NCBI GenBank assembly: GCA_030066665.1
Contig: JASJBD010000005.1
Location: 1-64,000 of the forward strand
Source of the DNA: Gammaproteobacteria bacterium
GTDB lineage: Bacteria; Pseudomonadota; Gammaproteobacteria; Steroidobacterales; GCA-2729495
Direction of reading: 5' to 3'
Length of the DNA: 64,000 nt
The translations under genes were made by a program, and so were the position numbers. Below are positions 27,647-36,083 of this stretch, in pieces. Under the pieces are notes generated by a model, which saw only the letters and a list, made by a program, of their open reading frames with translations, was not told the origin of the DNA and ran no database searches. Position 1 is the first letter of the stretch. Each line of letters opens with the position of its first letter.

Positions 27647-29476
27647 ATGCGCCACGGCAATTTTTCCAACGAACCGGAACAGCGTTTCAGCTGGCGCGTG
27701 CTCAATGCGCTGACGCCCTACCTGTGGGAATACCGCGCGCGGGTGTTTCTGGCGCTGTTGTTCCTGATTGCGGCGAAGGGCGCAATCCTGGTTATTCCGT
27801 TCCTGCAGAAATACCTCGTCGACTCGCTGGACATCAGCAAGGGCCCGTCACCGGCGACGACCGTGCTGTTGTTCCTGGTCATCGCCTACGGCCTGGCCCG
27901 GTTTGCCAATACGCTGTTTGGCGAGATTCGGGACACGGTGTTCGGTCGGGTCACCGAGCGGGCCATGCGCCGGATCGGGTTGCAGGTATTCCGGCACCTG
28001 CACGCTCTGGACCTGGATTTTCACCTGAATCGCCAGACGGGCGGCCTGGCCCGGGATATCGAGCGTGGCGTCACCGGCATCAGCTTCCTGATGCGTTTCT
28101 TTGTATTCAACATTGCGCCGACCATTTTCGAAATCGTGATGGTCGTCGGCATCCTGCTGGCGAACTATGGCGTGAGCTACGCGGTGATTACGCTGTTCGC
28201 GGTGACGGCCTATGGCGTGTTCTCGGCGCGCGCGACCGAATGGCGCACGCAGTTTGTGCGCGAGGCCAACGAAGCTGATTCATCCAGCAATACGCGTGCG
28301 ATCGACAGCCTGATGAATTTCGAGACCGTAAAATATTTCACCAACGAGGAATTCGAAGCGCAGCGCTACGATACGGAGCTGGAAAAATGGGAGATTGCGC
28401 GGCGCAAGAACCGGTTGTCGGTATTCACGCTGAACAGCGGCCAGGCAATGATTATCGCGGTCGCGCAGACCAGTATGATCGGGCTGGCGGCCTTCCAGGT
28501 CCGGGCGCAGGAAATTACGCTCGGTGACCTGGTGCTGGTCAACGCCTTCATGATCCAGCTGTTCATGCCGCTCGGGTTTCTCGGGTTCATCTACCGGGAA
28601 ATCAAAGGTTCCATGGCCAACATCGAGCGCATGTTCGAATTGCTCGCGGTCGAGCCGGGTATCCGGGATGCCGACGATGCGCGCGATCTCGAAATCAGTC
28701 GCGGGGAACTGCGTTTCGACAATGTCACATTCGGTTACCGGCCGGACCGCCGGATTCTGAATGACGTGAGTTTCGCGGTGCCGCCCGGCCAGAAAATCGC
28801 GGTGGTTGGCGCCAGCGGTGCCGGCAAGTCCACATTAATGAAACTGGTGTTTCGCTTTTACGATCCGGACGCCGGTCGGGTCACGATCGATGGTCAGGAC
28901 CTGCGTCGGGTAACGCAGCACTCGCTGCGGGCCGCGATCGGCATCGTCCCCCAGGACACCGTGTTGTTCAACGACAGCATTTTCGAGAACGTGCGCTACG
29001 GGCGACCGGAAGCCACCGACGACGAAGTCTGGGACGCGATCAACCTCGCCAACCTGGCGCAGTTCATCGCCAGTTTGCCGAAGGGTGGCGACACGTTGGT
29101 CGGTGAGCGCGGGCTGAAATTGTCGGGGGGCGAAAAACAGCGCGTCGCGATTGCGCGGGCCATGCTCAAGCAGCCGCCAATCCTGATCTTTGACGAAGCT
29201 ACGTCGTCGCTGGACAGCAAGTCCGAGCAGGCGATCCTGGCAGCCATCGAGAACATCTCGGCCGGCCATACCAGTCTCGTGATCGCTCACCGGCTCTCGA
29301 CCGTTGTCGATGCGGACCGGATCGTCGTGCTCGATCATGGCGCAGTGGTCGAGCAGGGCAGTCACCGCGAGCTGCTGACACAGGATGGCAAGTATGCAGA
29401 GCTGTGGCGCATCCAGCAGGCCGAGGCTCGGAACCGGCCAACCGCGCCGGACTTGCTGGTGGGGGATGCGGGCTGA
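27647..29476 (+). CDS. ABCB/Atm1-type ABC exporter (fused permease-ATPase)
   Basis: A 609-residue half-transporter that dimerises in the inner membrane. The membrane domain covers about residues 25-325 and includes the Atm1-family mark SLMNFETVKYFTNE near residue 222-235. The nucleotide-binding domain has GASGAGKSTLMKL, QDTVLFNDSIFENVRYG, LSGGEKQRVAIARAM and LIFDEATSSLD. Relatives export glutathione-linked sulfur or metal compounds and can support iron-sulfur or heavy-metal homeostasis. It begins 34 bases after the peptide operon and may share its transcript. The substrate is inferred from family only. Confidence 0.92.
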   Translation: MRHGNFSNEPEQRFSWRVLNALTPYLWEYRARVFLALLFLIAAKGAILVIPFLQKYLVDSLDISKGPSPATTVLLFLVIAYGLARFANTLFGEIRDTVFGRVTERAMRRIGLQVFRHLHALDLDFHLNRQTGGLARDIERGVTGISFLMRFFVFNIAPTIFEIVMVVGILLANYGVSYAVITLFAVTAYGVFSARATEWRTQFVREANEADSSSNTRAIDSLMNFETVKYFTNEEFEAQRYDTELEKWEIARRKNRLSVFTLNSGQAMIIAVAQTSMIGLAAFQVRAQEITLGDLVLVNAFMIQLFMPLGFLGFIYREIKGSMANIERMFELLAVEPGIRDADDARDLEISRGELRFDNVTFGYRPDRRILNDVSFAVPPGQKIAVVGASGAGKSTLMKLVFRFYDPDAGRVTIDGQDLRRVTQHSLRAAIGIVPQDTVLFNDSIFENVRYGRPEATDDEVWDAINLANLAQFIASLPKGGDTLVGERGLKLSGGEKQRVAIARAMLKQPPILIFDEATSSLDSKSEQAILAAIENISAGHTSLVIAHRLSTVVDADRIVVLDHGAVVEQGSHRELLTQDGKYAELWRIQQAEARNRPTAPDLLVGDAG

Positions 29477-29588
29477 ACAGCGCTAGTCGATGGCGACAAC
29501 TGTGACTGGTGTCATAGCCCTGCCACACGGTCTCGACTACACTGCAATTTCTCTACGGGGCCCACGACAATTAAAGTCTCTTCGAGAG

Positions 29589-29738
29589 CTAGGCGTGGGC
29601 GCCCATTTTCTTTTTCCGCCCCCAGAAGCCAAGAATTCCGAGCGCTGATCCCATCAGCCAGGCGGCCGCGGGTACCGGAATAATGGTCGTGCTGATCGCG
29701 CCGACAGCATCAATATCGGCGCCGACGTCCACGCTCAT
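29589..29738 (-). pseudogene. Remnant of a PEP-CTERM-type sorted protein (tail only)
   Basis: The last 25 codons read IPVPAAAWLMGSALGILGFW followed by GRKKK, the VPxxxWL-membrane helix-basic tail arrangement of PEP-CTERM/exosortase substrates. Upstream, the frame has only about 25 plausible residues (MSVDVGADIDAVGAISTT) and then degenerates, with no signal peptide or ordered domain. The open frame extends upstream to 29861 without family resemblance. A decayed or truncated gene is the likeliest reading; a genuine 49-residue membrane peptide is possible. No exosortase gene is in the window. Confidence 0.55.
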
Positions 29739-29853
29739 GTAATTACGGGCGTATAGTCCGCGACCGCACGGTAGCAAGTAAACATATTCTGGGCTACGCT
29801 GGACAAGCTCAGGGCAATATCCAACCAGCAAACAAGAAACTCGGAGAATCGCC

Positions 29854-30141
29854 GTGGCCAACGAGGGTTATCACGAACGAATTGCGGAGCTGACCGACGA
29901 GACGCGGGATATGCACCGCGCGATCGTGTCGTTGATGGAGGAGCTGGAGGCCGTCGACTGGTACAACCAGCGCGTCGATGCCTGCAGGGACGACGACCTG
30001 AAAGCGATCCTGGCGCACAACCGGGACGAGGAGAAGGAACACGCGGCCATGGTCCTGGAATGGATCCGCCGGCGCGATCCAACCTTCGACAAGGAGCTCA
30101 AGGACTACCTGTTCACCGACAAGCCGATCGCCCACAAATAG
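29854..30141 (+). CDS. Encapsulated-ferritin (EncFtn) homologue without encapsulin
   Basis: A 95-residue, two-helix ferritin-like protein close to Rhodospirillum rubrum EncFtn. Shared blocks are HRAIVSLMEELEAVDWYNQR and ILAHNRDEEKEHAAMVLEW. The ferroxidase ligands correspond to Glu30, Glu60 and His63 (Glu32, Glu62 and His65 in R. rubrum), and the entry-site glutamates and the Trp-Tyr pair are kept. Dimers of such chains form the four-helix iron-oxidising site. The protein stops at DKPIAHK and has no C-terminal encapsulin-targeting extension, and no encapsulin gene is in the window. GTG 29854 follows GGAGAA by six bases. Confidence 0.88.
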   Translation: MANEGYHERIAELTDETRDMHRAIVSLMEELEAVDWYNQRVDACRDDDLKAILAHNRDEEKEHAAMVLEWIRRRDPTFDKELKDYLFTDKPIAHK

Positions 30142-30229
30142 TCCGGGCGGACACCCGGGTTGCGCGGCCCACGTTATTCGTGACGTTTGAACCGGTACCT
30201 GGCTGTCAGCATCGATCGGCCGACCAGCA

Positions 30230-30649
30230 GTGGCACTCAAGACTCAACCAACTCGACAACCAGTCGGTGAATTCATCAAGGCGGTCGACGACCCCGAGCG
30301 GCGACGCGATTGCCGGGAACTGGTGAAGATTTTTCGTGAAGTCACGGGAAAGCGCCCGAGGATGTGGGGCACGAGTATCGTTGGCTACGGTGAGTATCAC
30401 TACAGATATGCGTCGGGTCGCGAAGGCGACTGGCCGGTTACCGGGTTTTCACCGCGCAAGCGGAATCTCACGATCTACATCATGAATGGCTTCGGCAATT
30501 ACGGCGGATTGATGAAGCGACTCGGCAAATACAAAACTGCGAAGTCGTGTCTGTATATTCGGCGCCTGGACGACATCGATCAAAGAATACTCAAAGACCT
30601 GATCAAGCGGTCAATCCGGGACATGGCGAAAATCTACCCGGTCAAGTGA
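30230..30649 (+). CDS. DUF1801 domain-containing protein
   Basis: A 139-residue YdhG-like protein of unknown function. Family features are VGEFIKAVDDPERRRDCRELV, the aromatic motif RPRMWGTSIVGYGEYHYRY and SPRKRNLTIYIMNGF, with KSCLYIRRLDDID near the end. These proteins have a frataxin-like fold, but their role is not known. The start is GTG 30230 with a weak ribosome site. It lies 88 bases behind the EncFtn gene. Confidence 0.87.
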   Translation: MALKTQPTRQPVGEFIKAVDDPERRRDCRELVKIFREVTGKRPRMWGTSIVGYGEYHYRYASGREGDWPVTGFSPRKRNLTIYIMNGFGNYGGLMKRLGKYKTAKSCLYIRRLDDIDQRILKDLIKRSIRDMAKIYPVK

Positions 30650-30675
30650 CGCTGACGCGTTGCCCGGTCTGAGGA

Positions 30676-30936
30676 ATGTTCCAGGATCGCTACCCGGTAC
30701 GATTCCAGTTTGTCGTATTGGCCGCGCTGGCCTGGCACGCGTGGCAGTGCTTCAGCTTTCCGGATATCACGAATTTGCGGACCAGCATTGCCGTGACGAT
30801 GTTCGCCGGTGTCGCCGCGCTGGCCCCGCGCCTGGTCAGGCGCTCAGACCAGATTCTGCCGCTGCGGCTCTTCGCCGCTGCCGGCTTGCTAGTATTGCTG
30901 GGGTTCATCGAATTCGCAGGCCGCGGTGGGTCCTGA
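30676..30936 (+). CDS. Small hypothetical membrane protein
   Basis: An 86-residue protein I do not recognise. It has three hydrophobic segments, about residues 10-27, 36-52 and 64-82, separated by short polar loops with Arg-Arg pairs, so it is probably an inner-membrane protein. It begins 26 bases after the DUF1801 gene and ends 25 bases before the cupin gene, on the same strand. Coding status rests on the clean reading frame and helix spacing. Confidence 0.6.
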   Translation: MFQDRYPVRFQFVVLAALAWHAWQCFSFPDITNLRTSIAVTMFAGVAALAPRLVRRSDQILPLRLFAAAGLLVLLGFIEFAGRGGS

Positions 30937-30961
30937 CGCATCGGGGCGTGAGTGAGTCAGC

Positions 30962-31333
30962 ATGAAGAACGCGGCAATAAAAAAGACCACAGAACAGGCC
31001 GAATACTTGACGGCTGAACGCTGCCATATCCTGGAGTTGTCCAATGACGATGCCGATCCAGCCGTCTCCATTGCACGCGCCCGTGTGGTGCCGGGTGCAG
31101 TAACCCGCAGGCATCGCCTGCGCGATACGGTGGAACGCTACGTGCTGCTGAGCGGGACGGGTCTCGTCGAGATCGACGGTATCCCAGCGCAGCCGGTCTG
31201 TGCCGGCAACGTCGTATGGATTCCAGCGGGCGCCGCGCAGCGTATCCGCAACACGGGCGACGAGGACCTGGTCTTTCTGTGTATCTGCACGCCGCGCTTC
31301 GAATGGTCGAACTACGAAATGCTGGAGGAATAA
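30962..31333 (+). CDS. Cupin domain-containing protein
   Basis: A 123-residue single-domain cupin. The two cupin motifs are recognisable: RARVVPGAVTRRHRLRDTVERYVLLSG (motif 1, with His and Glu ligands) and GNVVWIPAGAAQRIRNTGDEDL (motif 2). A metal site is probable, but the reaction is unknown. It ends two bases before the GFA gene, so the two are likely co-expressed. Confidence 0.87.
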   Translation: MKNAAIKKTTEQAEYLTAERCHILELSNDDADPAVSIARARVVPGAVTRRHRLRDTVERYVLLSGTGLVEIDGIPAQPVCAGNVVWIPAGAAQRIRNTGDEDLVFLCICTPRFEWSNYEMLEE

Positions 31334-31335
31334 AC

Positions 31336-31833
31336 ATGGAACTGAGAGGCTCCTGTCATTGCCGGCGGGTGAAGTTTCGCGTCCAGACGCGCCACCCGTA
31401 TCCATTCAACCTCTGCTATTGCTCAATCTGCCGCAAGACCGCGGGCGGTGGCGGCTACGCGATCAATCTCAGCGGCGATTCCCGGACGCTGGAAGTCGAG
31501 GGCGAGGAGAATATTCGTGTCTACCATGCCCGGCTGCGCGATCAGAAAACGGGCGAGACACGCGATAGTCGGGGTGAGCGCCGCTTCTGCGGGCACTGCG
31601 GCAGCGCATTGTGGGTCTATGACCCGGAATGGCCCGAGTTGCTGCATCCATTCGCATCGGCGATCGACTCGGAATTGCCCGTGCCACCGGAACGCACACA
31701 CCTGCTGCTTGATTCGAAAGCCTCATGGGTGCCGCTGATGGCGGACCCCCAGGACAAGCAGTTCCCGCACTATCCAGACGAGTCGATCGCGGCCTGGCAT
31801 CAACGCCTGGGATTGGAGGTCCCGCTGGATTGA
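31336..31833 (+). CDS. GFA/CENP-V family protein
   Basis: A 165-residue zinc-binding protein of the glutathione-dependent formaldehyde-activating enzyme (GFA) family. It has the cysteine pattern GSCHCRRVKF, NLCYCSICRKTAGGGGYAIN and RRFCGHCGSALWVYDP, supplying two zinc sites. Members may bind glutathione adducts, but the catalytic role is debated. ATG 31336 is two bases after the cupin stop; GGAGGA (31324-31329) serves as its ribosome site. Confidence 0.9.
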   Translation: MELRGSCHCRRVKFRVQTRHPYPFNLCYCSICRKTAGGGGYAINLSGDSRTLEVEGEENIRVYHARLRDQKTGETRDSRGERRFCGHCGSALWVYDPEWPELLHPFASAIDSELPVPPERTHLLLDSKASWVPLMADPQDKQFPHYPDESIAAWHQRLGLEVPLD

Positions 31834-31940
31834 CGGCCCGGGGCCGGGATATACCCATGCGGTGGGCATAGCACTGATAAGATGACGGTGTCTTGGGCAG
31901 AGCGCGTGGCCGCCGACGGCTGCCAAACCCGGGAGAGAAT

Positions 31941-32672
31941 ATGAAGACGTGCAGATTATCCCGCGCATCGGTTGCCATCGCCGCGATAGCGGCGACATTC
32001 GTAGCTGTTGCCGCACAACACGGTGCCGCATCGGCAGATGCCTCGCTGAGCGAACACATGCATCGGCACATGAGCTCCATTCGTGCAGTGAAGCAATTCA
32101 TTATCGCCGGGCAAATCGACGGTATGCGTGAGCCGGCCGTTTGGCTCGCTGAGCACGAACCAGCGTCGGATCTGCCGGCTGGCTGGGAGCCCTATGTCAC
32201 CGAATTGCGTCAGCATGCGCTGGACACGGCGTTTGCGAATCACCTGGTTTTTGCGGCCGCGTCGCTGAGTGAAATGGCACGAACCTGTGGCGACTGCCAT
32301 CGTGCCAACAATGTCAGTGGCGTCGTCGACGACGCCACGCGTCCGGCACCGGAGGGAGACAGCGTGCGCGTCCAGATGCGCCGTCACTTGTGGGCCGCTG
32401 ATCGCATGTGGGAAGGACTGATCGGCCCGTCCGACAATGCCTGGAACGATGGTATCGGCGTGCTGGCGAGTGTGGATGTCGAATCGGCGGATATCGGTGC
32501 GTTGCCCGAGCAGGAGCCCAAGGTCGACTATTTGCTGACACGCGTACGCGAGCTCGGTGAACTTGGCGGCGAGGCTGATTCGAGCGAAACGCGCAGTGCC
32601 GTCTACGGTGAGTTCCTGTCGTTGTGCGCCGACTGTCATTCCTGGACCGGCGGCGGTCCGGCAGTGCCCTAG
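31941..32672 (+). CDS. Periplasmic diheme c-type cytochrome
   Basis: A 243-residue exported protein with a signal peptide (about residues 1-32) and two haem c attachment motifs, CGDCH at 116-120 and CADCH at 229-233. Each lies at the end of a largely helical segment that contains HMHRHM and MRRHLWAADRMW stretches. The repeat-like architecture resembles tandem cytochrome c'/c556-type domains, with the CxxCH at the C-terminal end of each. ATG 31941 follows GGGAGAGA. A redox partner is not obvious, and the gene is convergent with the TRAP permease. Confidence 0.85.
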   Translation: MKTCRLSRASVAIAAIAATFVAVAAQHGAASADASLSEHMHRHMSSIRAVKQFIIAGQIDGMREPAVWLAEHEPASDLPAGWEPYVTELRQHALDTAFANHLVFAAASLSEMARTCGDCHRANNVSGVVDDATRPAPEGDSVRVQMRRHLWAADRMWEGLIGPSDNAWNDGIGVLASVDVESADIGALPEQEPKVDYLLTRVRELGELGGEADSSETRSAVYGEFLSLCADCHSWTGGGPAVP

Positions 32673-32684
32673 GCGGCGCTGGCG

Positions 32685-34061
32685 TTACCGATAAACCTGT
32701 GCGGGCAACCAGGTTGCCAGGGCTGGCCATACGGCAATTAACAGCAGCGCCAACAGCTGGATCAACACAAAGGGAATCACGCCACGGTACATGGCCGTCG
32801 TCTGGACCTCGGCAGGCGCCACGCCGCGCAGGTAGAACAGCGCGAAACCGAATGGCGGGGTCAGGAACGAAGTCTGCAAATTGATCGCAATCATGATGCC
32901 GAGCCAGATTGGATCAAGTCCCAGCGACAACAGCACGGGACCGACGATCGGTACGACGACGAACGTGATCTCGATAAAGTCGAGCACAAATCCAAGCAGG
33001 AACATCACCAGCATTACGACGATAACTGCAGTCACCGTGCCGCCCGGCAGTCCCAACAGGAACTCGCGCACGAGCTCGTCGCCGCCGTAGCCGCGAAACA
33101 CCAGCGAAAAAACCGACGCGCCGATCAGGATCAGAAATACCATGCTGCTGATCCGCGTCGTGCTGCGGACGACTTCGCGCAGGCGCGTCCAGTCCAGTTG
33201 CCCTTTGATAGTGGCCAGCAGCAACGCCCCGGCGGCGCCGACGGCGGCGGCTTCGGTCGGGGTTGCGAGCCCCCCCATGATCGAGCCGAGCACGGCAAGA
33301 ATCAGGAATAGCGGTGGCAGCAGCGCCTGCATGACTCGCAGCGCAAGGGCAGCGCCAACCGGAGCGTCCGCATCATCGCCACGACCTGATGGCATGGCTT
33401 GGGGGCGCACAATTGCCAGCGTGAGAATCCAGGCGATATACAAACCAACCAGCAGCAGGCCCGGGATAATGGCGCCAATAAACAGATCGCCGACAGATAC
33501 CGTGTCGGGACTGAAAATCCCCTGGCTGATTTGTGCCTGCTGATAAGCGGACGACAGCACATCGCCAAGCAAGACCAGGATGATGGACGGCGGAATGATC
33601 TGACCGAGCGTGCCTGAAGCGCTGATGGTTCCGGTGGCTATCGACGGGTCATAGCCACGCTTCAGCATCGTGGGTAATGACAACAGGCCCATAGTGACCA
33701 CCGTCGCACCGACGATGCCGGTGCTGGCCGCCAGCAACATGCCCACCAGCGTAACCGCGACAGCCAGGCCGCCGCGCAGGCGGCCGAACAGCAGGCTCAG
33801 CGTATCCAGAAGGTCTTCCGCTATGCGGGCCCGTTCCAGCGTTACACCCATGAACACGAACAGCGGCACGGCCACCAGCGTTTCGTTGGTCATGATGCCG
33901 AAAACACGATTGGGCATGGCGCCCAGGAACGCCATGTCGAACGCGCCGGTGAGGATACCGCCAGCAGCGAACAACAGTGCCGTGCCGGCCAATGTGAAGG
34001 CCACCGGGTAACCCGCCAGCATGATCAGGATCACTACCAGGAACATGAGCAAGCCGGTCAT
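32685..34061 (-). CDS. TRAP transporter large permease (DctM/TakM type)
   Basis: Large membrane subunit that catalyses sodium-driven uptake of ligand delivered by a TRAP binding protein. The 458-residue protein has about 12-14 hydrophobic helices; features include MLAGYPVAFTLAGTALLFA, TLVGMLLAASTGIVGATVVTMGLLSLP, SGTLGQIIPPSIILVLLGD and the C-terminal NLQTSFLTPPFGFALFYLRG. The ATG at 34061 was chosen because sequence upstream is Cys-rich and not TRAP-like. It follows the small permease by 22 bases. No binding protein gene is adjacent; TakP at 20853 is the best partner in the window. Confidence 0.94.
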   Translation of the reverse strand: MTGLLMFLVVILIMLAGYPVAFTLAGTALLFAAGGILTGAFDMAFLGAMPNRVFGIMTNETLVAVPLFVFMGVTLERARIAEDLLDTLSLLFGRLRGGLAVAVTLVGMLLAASTGIVGATVVTMGLLSLPTMLKRGYDPSIATGTISASGTLGQIIPPSIILVLLGDVLSSAYQQAQISQGIFSPDTVSVGDLFIGAIIPGLLLVGLYIAWILTLAIVRPQAMPSGRGDDADAPVGAALALRVMQALLPPLFLILAVLGSIMGGLATPTEAAAVGAAGALLLATIKGQLDWTRLREVVRSTTRISSMVFLILIGASVFSLVFRGYGGDELVREFLLGLPGGTVTAVIVVMLVMFLLGFVLDFIEITFVVVPIVGPVLLSLGLDPIWLGIMIAINLQTSFLTPPFGFALFYLRGVAPAEVQTTAMYRGVIPFVLIQLLALLLIAVWPALATWLPAQVYR

Positions 34062-34083
34062 GCTCAGCCTTGCACCGCAGCGC

Positions 34084-34623
34084 TCACAGTTTTGCCCGCT
34101 CTGTGCCGGATGCAGACTCGCCGTGACCGGAAATCCGCAGCGCACTGCGCAATAGCACGACAACGGCCTGCAGGAGCAGCAACAGGGCGGCCACCGGGAT
34201 AAACGATTTCAGCAGCGGGATCGCCGGATAAATCAAGCCGCCGGCTTCCGGTGAGGTCTCGCCGCGGGTCCAGGAATTCGCGACGTATTGCCAGCTGCCA
34301 AACAACAGGAACAGGTTGAATGGAATGAGAAACAGCAGCGATCCGGCGGCATCGATCGCGGCGCGGGCGCGAGCGGACAGATCGCGGTAGAACACGTCTA
34401 CCCGCACATGTTCATCACGTGTCAGCGTATAGCCGGCGGCCAGCATGAATACGGCCGCATGCATCCAGGTGACAGACTCCTGTAACCAGATCCAGCCGAG
34501 ATCGAACAGGTAACGCAAAACGACGATGGTGAATGTAACCAGCACCATCGCCAGCGTGAACCAGGCGACAGTCCGGCCCACGATACGATTGACGCGTTCG
34601 AGGACCGTGGCGATGTGATCCAT
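34084..34623 (-). CDS. TRAP transporter small permease (DctQ/TakQ type)
   Basis: Small membrane subunit, 179 residues with four helices. The DctQ signature is present: VLRYLFDLGWIWLQESVTWMHAAVFMLAAGYTLTRDEHVRVDVFY, seen at about residues 36-80 (strings joined here by position). It assists assembly and function of the large permease encoded 22 bases downstream. Its start is only three bases from the stop of trkH. Confidence 0.93.
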   Translation of the reverse strand: MDHIATVLERVNRIVGRTVAWFTLAMVLVTFTIVVLRYLFDLGWIWLQESVTWMHAAVFMLAAGYTLTRDEHVRVDVFYRDLSARARAAIDAAGSLLFLIPFNLFLLFGSWQYVANSWTRGETSPEAGGLIYPAIPLLKSFIPVAALLLLLQAVVVLLRSALRISGHGESASGTERAKL

Positions 34624-34626
34624 GGC

Positions 34627-36078
34627 TCAGGGCCGCCAGAAGGTCGGCGAAACGAGCACCAGCAACGTGAAGATCTCGAGGCGACCCAATAACATCGCCG
34701 CAATGCAGACCCATTTGGCGATGTCATTCACCGAACTGAAGCCGGTCGCAACGTCGCCAAGCCCCGGACCGAGGTTGTTCAGACTCGCGGCGACCGCAGA
34801 AAAGGCCGTGACCTGATCCAGACCGGTGGCCAGCAGGATCGCCATCATGATCACGAACAGCACGACGTAAACCGCGAAGAAACCCCAGACCGCGTCGACA
34901 ACTCTCTGTGGCACGGGCGTATTGCCCAGCTTGACCGGCACCTCCGCGCTGGGATGCACCAGCCGCCGCACTTCACGCAAGCCCTGCTTGTACAGCAGCA
35001 GCACGCGAATGACCTTCATGCCGCCACCGGTCGACCCGGCGCAGCCGCCAACAAAACTGGAGAACAGCAGCAGTACCGGCAGCGCCCCTGGCCAGGCCGA
35101 GAAGTCCGTCGTGGTGAACCCGGTGGTGGTAGCGATCGACACGACCTGGAAAAGCCCGTTGATAAAGTTGTCTGCGAGGAGGTCGTATTGATTCGCCAGG
35201 TACAGGGTCAGCACGACAAAAACGAGCATGCCCGCCAATACCGTGCAGTAGGCATGTATCTCCGGGTCATTGAAGTAATGGCGAATTGAAAAATTCCGCC
35301 ACGCAACGAAATGCAGGGAAAAGTTGATGCCGGCCAGGAACATGAACAGCACCGCCACGAGGTCGATCAGTTCGCTGTCAAAGAAGCCGATGCTGGCGTC
35401 GTGCGTCGAGAAACCGCCGATCGCAACGGTGCTGAAGCTGTGACAGATGGCGTCGAATACGCCCATGCCGGCTGCCCAGTAACCAAAGGCGCAAGCGATG
35501 GTCAGGCCGAGGTAGATGTACCAGAGTGCCTTCGCCGTTTCGGTAATGCGCGGCGTCAGCTTCGTGTCCTTGACCGGACCCGGGGTCTCCGCGCGGTAGA
35601 GCTGCATGCCACCGACGCCGAGCATTGGCAGCACGGCTACGGCCAGAACGATGATGCCCATGCCCCCAAACCATTGCAGCTGTTGCCGATAATACAGAAT
35701 GCTACGCGGCAACGAATCCAGACCGGACAGAATCGTGGCCCCGGTCGTCGTCAGTCCCGAGACCGCTTCGAACATTGCATCCGTGACGGTCAGACTGGGT
35801 TCTGACGCGAACATCAGCGGCGCGGACCCGAAACTTCCCAACACCACCCAGAACGCGGCGACAATCAGGAAGCCGTCGCGCAGGCGCGGTTCGCGCCGAT
35901 CGTTGCGGACCGGGAACCAGACCAGCAGCCCGGCCGCAAACGTCACCGCAAACCCATAGATGAAGGCCAGCGACGCGCCGTCATCGAAAATCAGGGATAC
36001 GATGACAGGCGGCAGCATACTGCTGCTGAACATCATCAGCAGTAGACCAACGATCCTTTGCGTGACGGCAATGCGCAA
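34627..36078 (-). CDS. trkH: Trk potassium uptake protein TrkH
   Basis: Channel-like membrane subunit of the Trk potassium uptake system, 483 residues. It contains four pore-loop repeats; recognisable pieces are FEAVSGLTTTGATILSGLDSLP, FSTVAIGGFSTHDASIGFFDS, VVSIATTTGFTTTDFSAWP and FSSFVGGCAGSTGGGMKVIR, holding the conserved selectivity glycines. The start is a TTG at 36078, just five bases after trkA, so trkA-trkH form an operon. Potassium flow is gated by TrkA with NAD(H) and nucleotides. Confidence 0.95.
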   Translation of the reverse strand: MRIAVTQRIVGLLLMMFSSSMLPPVIVSLIFDDGASLAFIYGFAVTFAAGLLVWFPVRNDRREPRLRDGFLIVAAFWVVLGSFGSAPLMFASEPSLTVTDAMFEAVSGLTTTGATILSGLDSLPRSILYYRQQLQWFGGMGIIVLAVAVLPMLGVGGMQLYRAETPGPVKDTKLTPRITETAKALWYIYLGLTIACAFGYWAAGMGVFDAICHSFSTVAIGGFSTHDASIGFFDSELIDLVAVLFMFLAGINFSLHFVAWRNFSIRHYFNDPEIHAYCTVLAGMLVFVVLTLYLANQYDLLADNFINGLFQVVSIATTTGFTTTDFSAWPGALPVLLLFSSFVGGCAGSTGGGMKVIRVLLLYKQGLREVRRLVHPSAEVPVKLGNTPVPQRVVDAVWGFFAVYVVLFVIMMAILLATGLDQVTAFSAVAASLNNLGPGLGDVATGFSSVNDIAKWVCIAAMLLGRLEIFTLLVLVSPTFWRP

Positions 36079-36083
36079 GCGGC

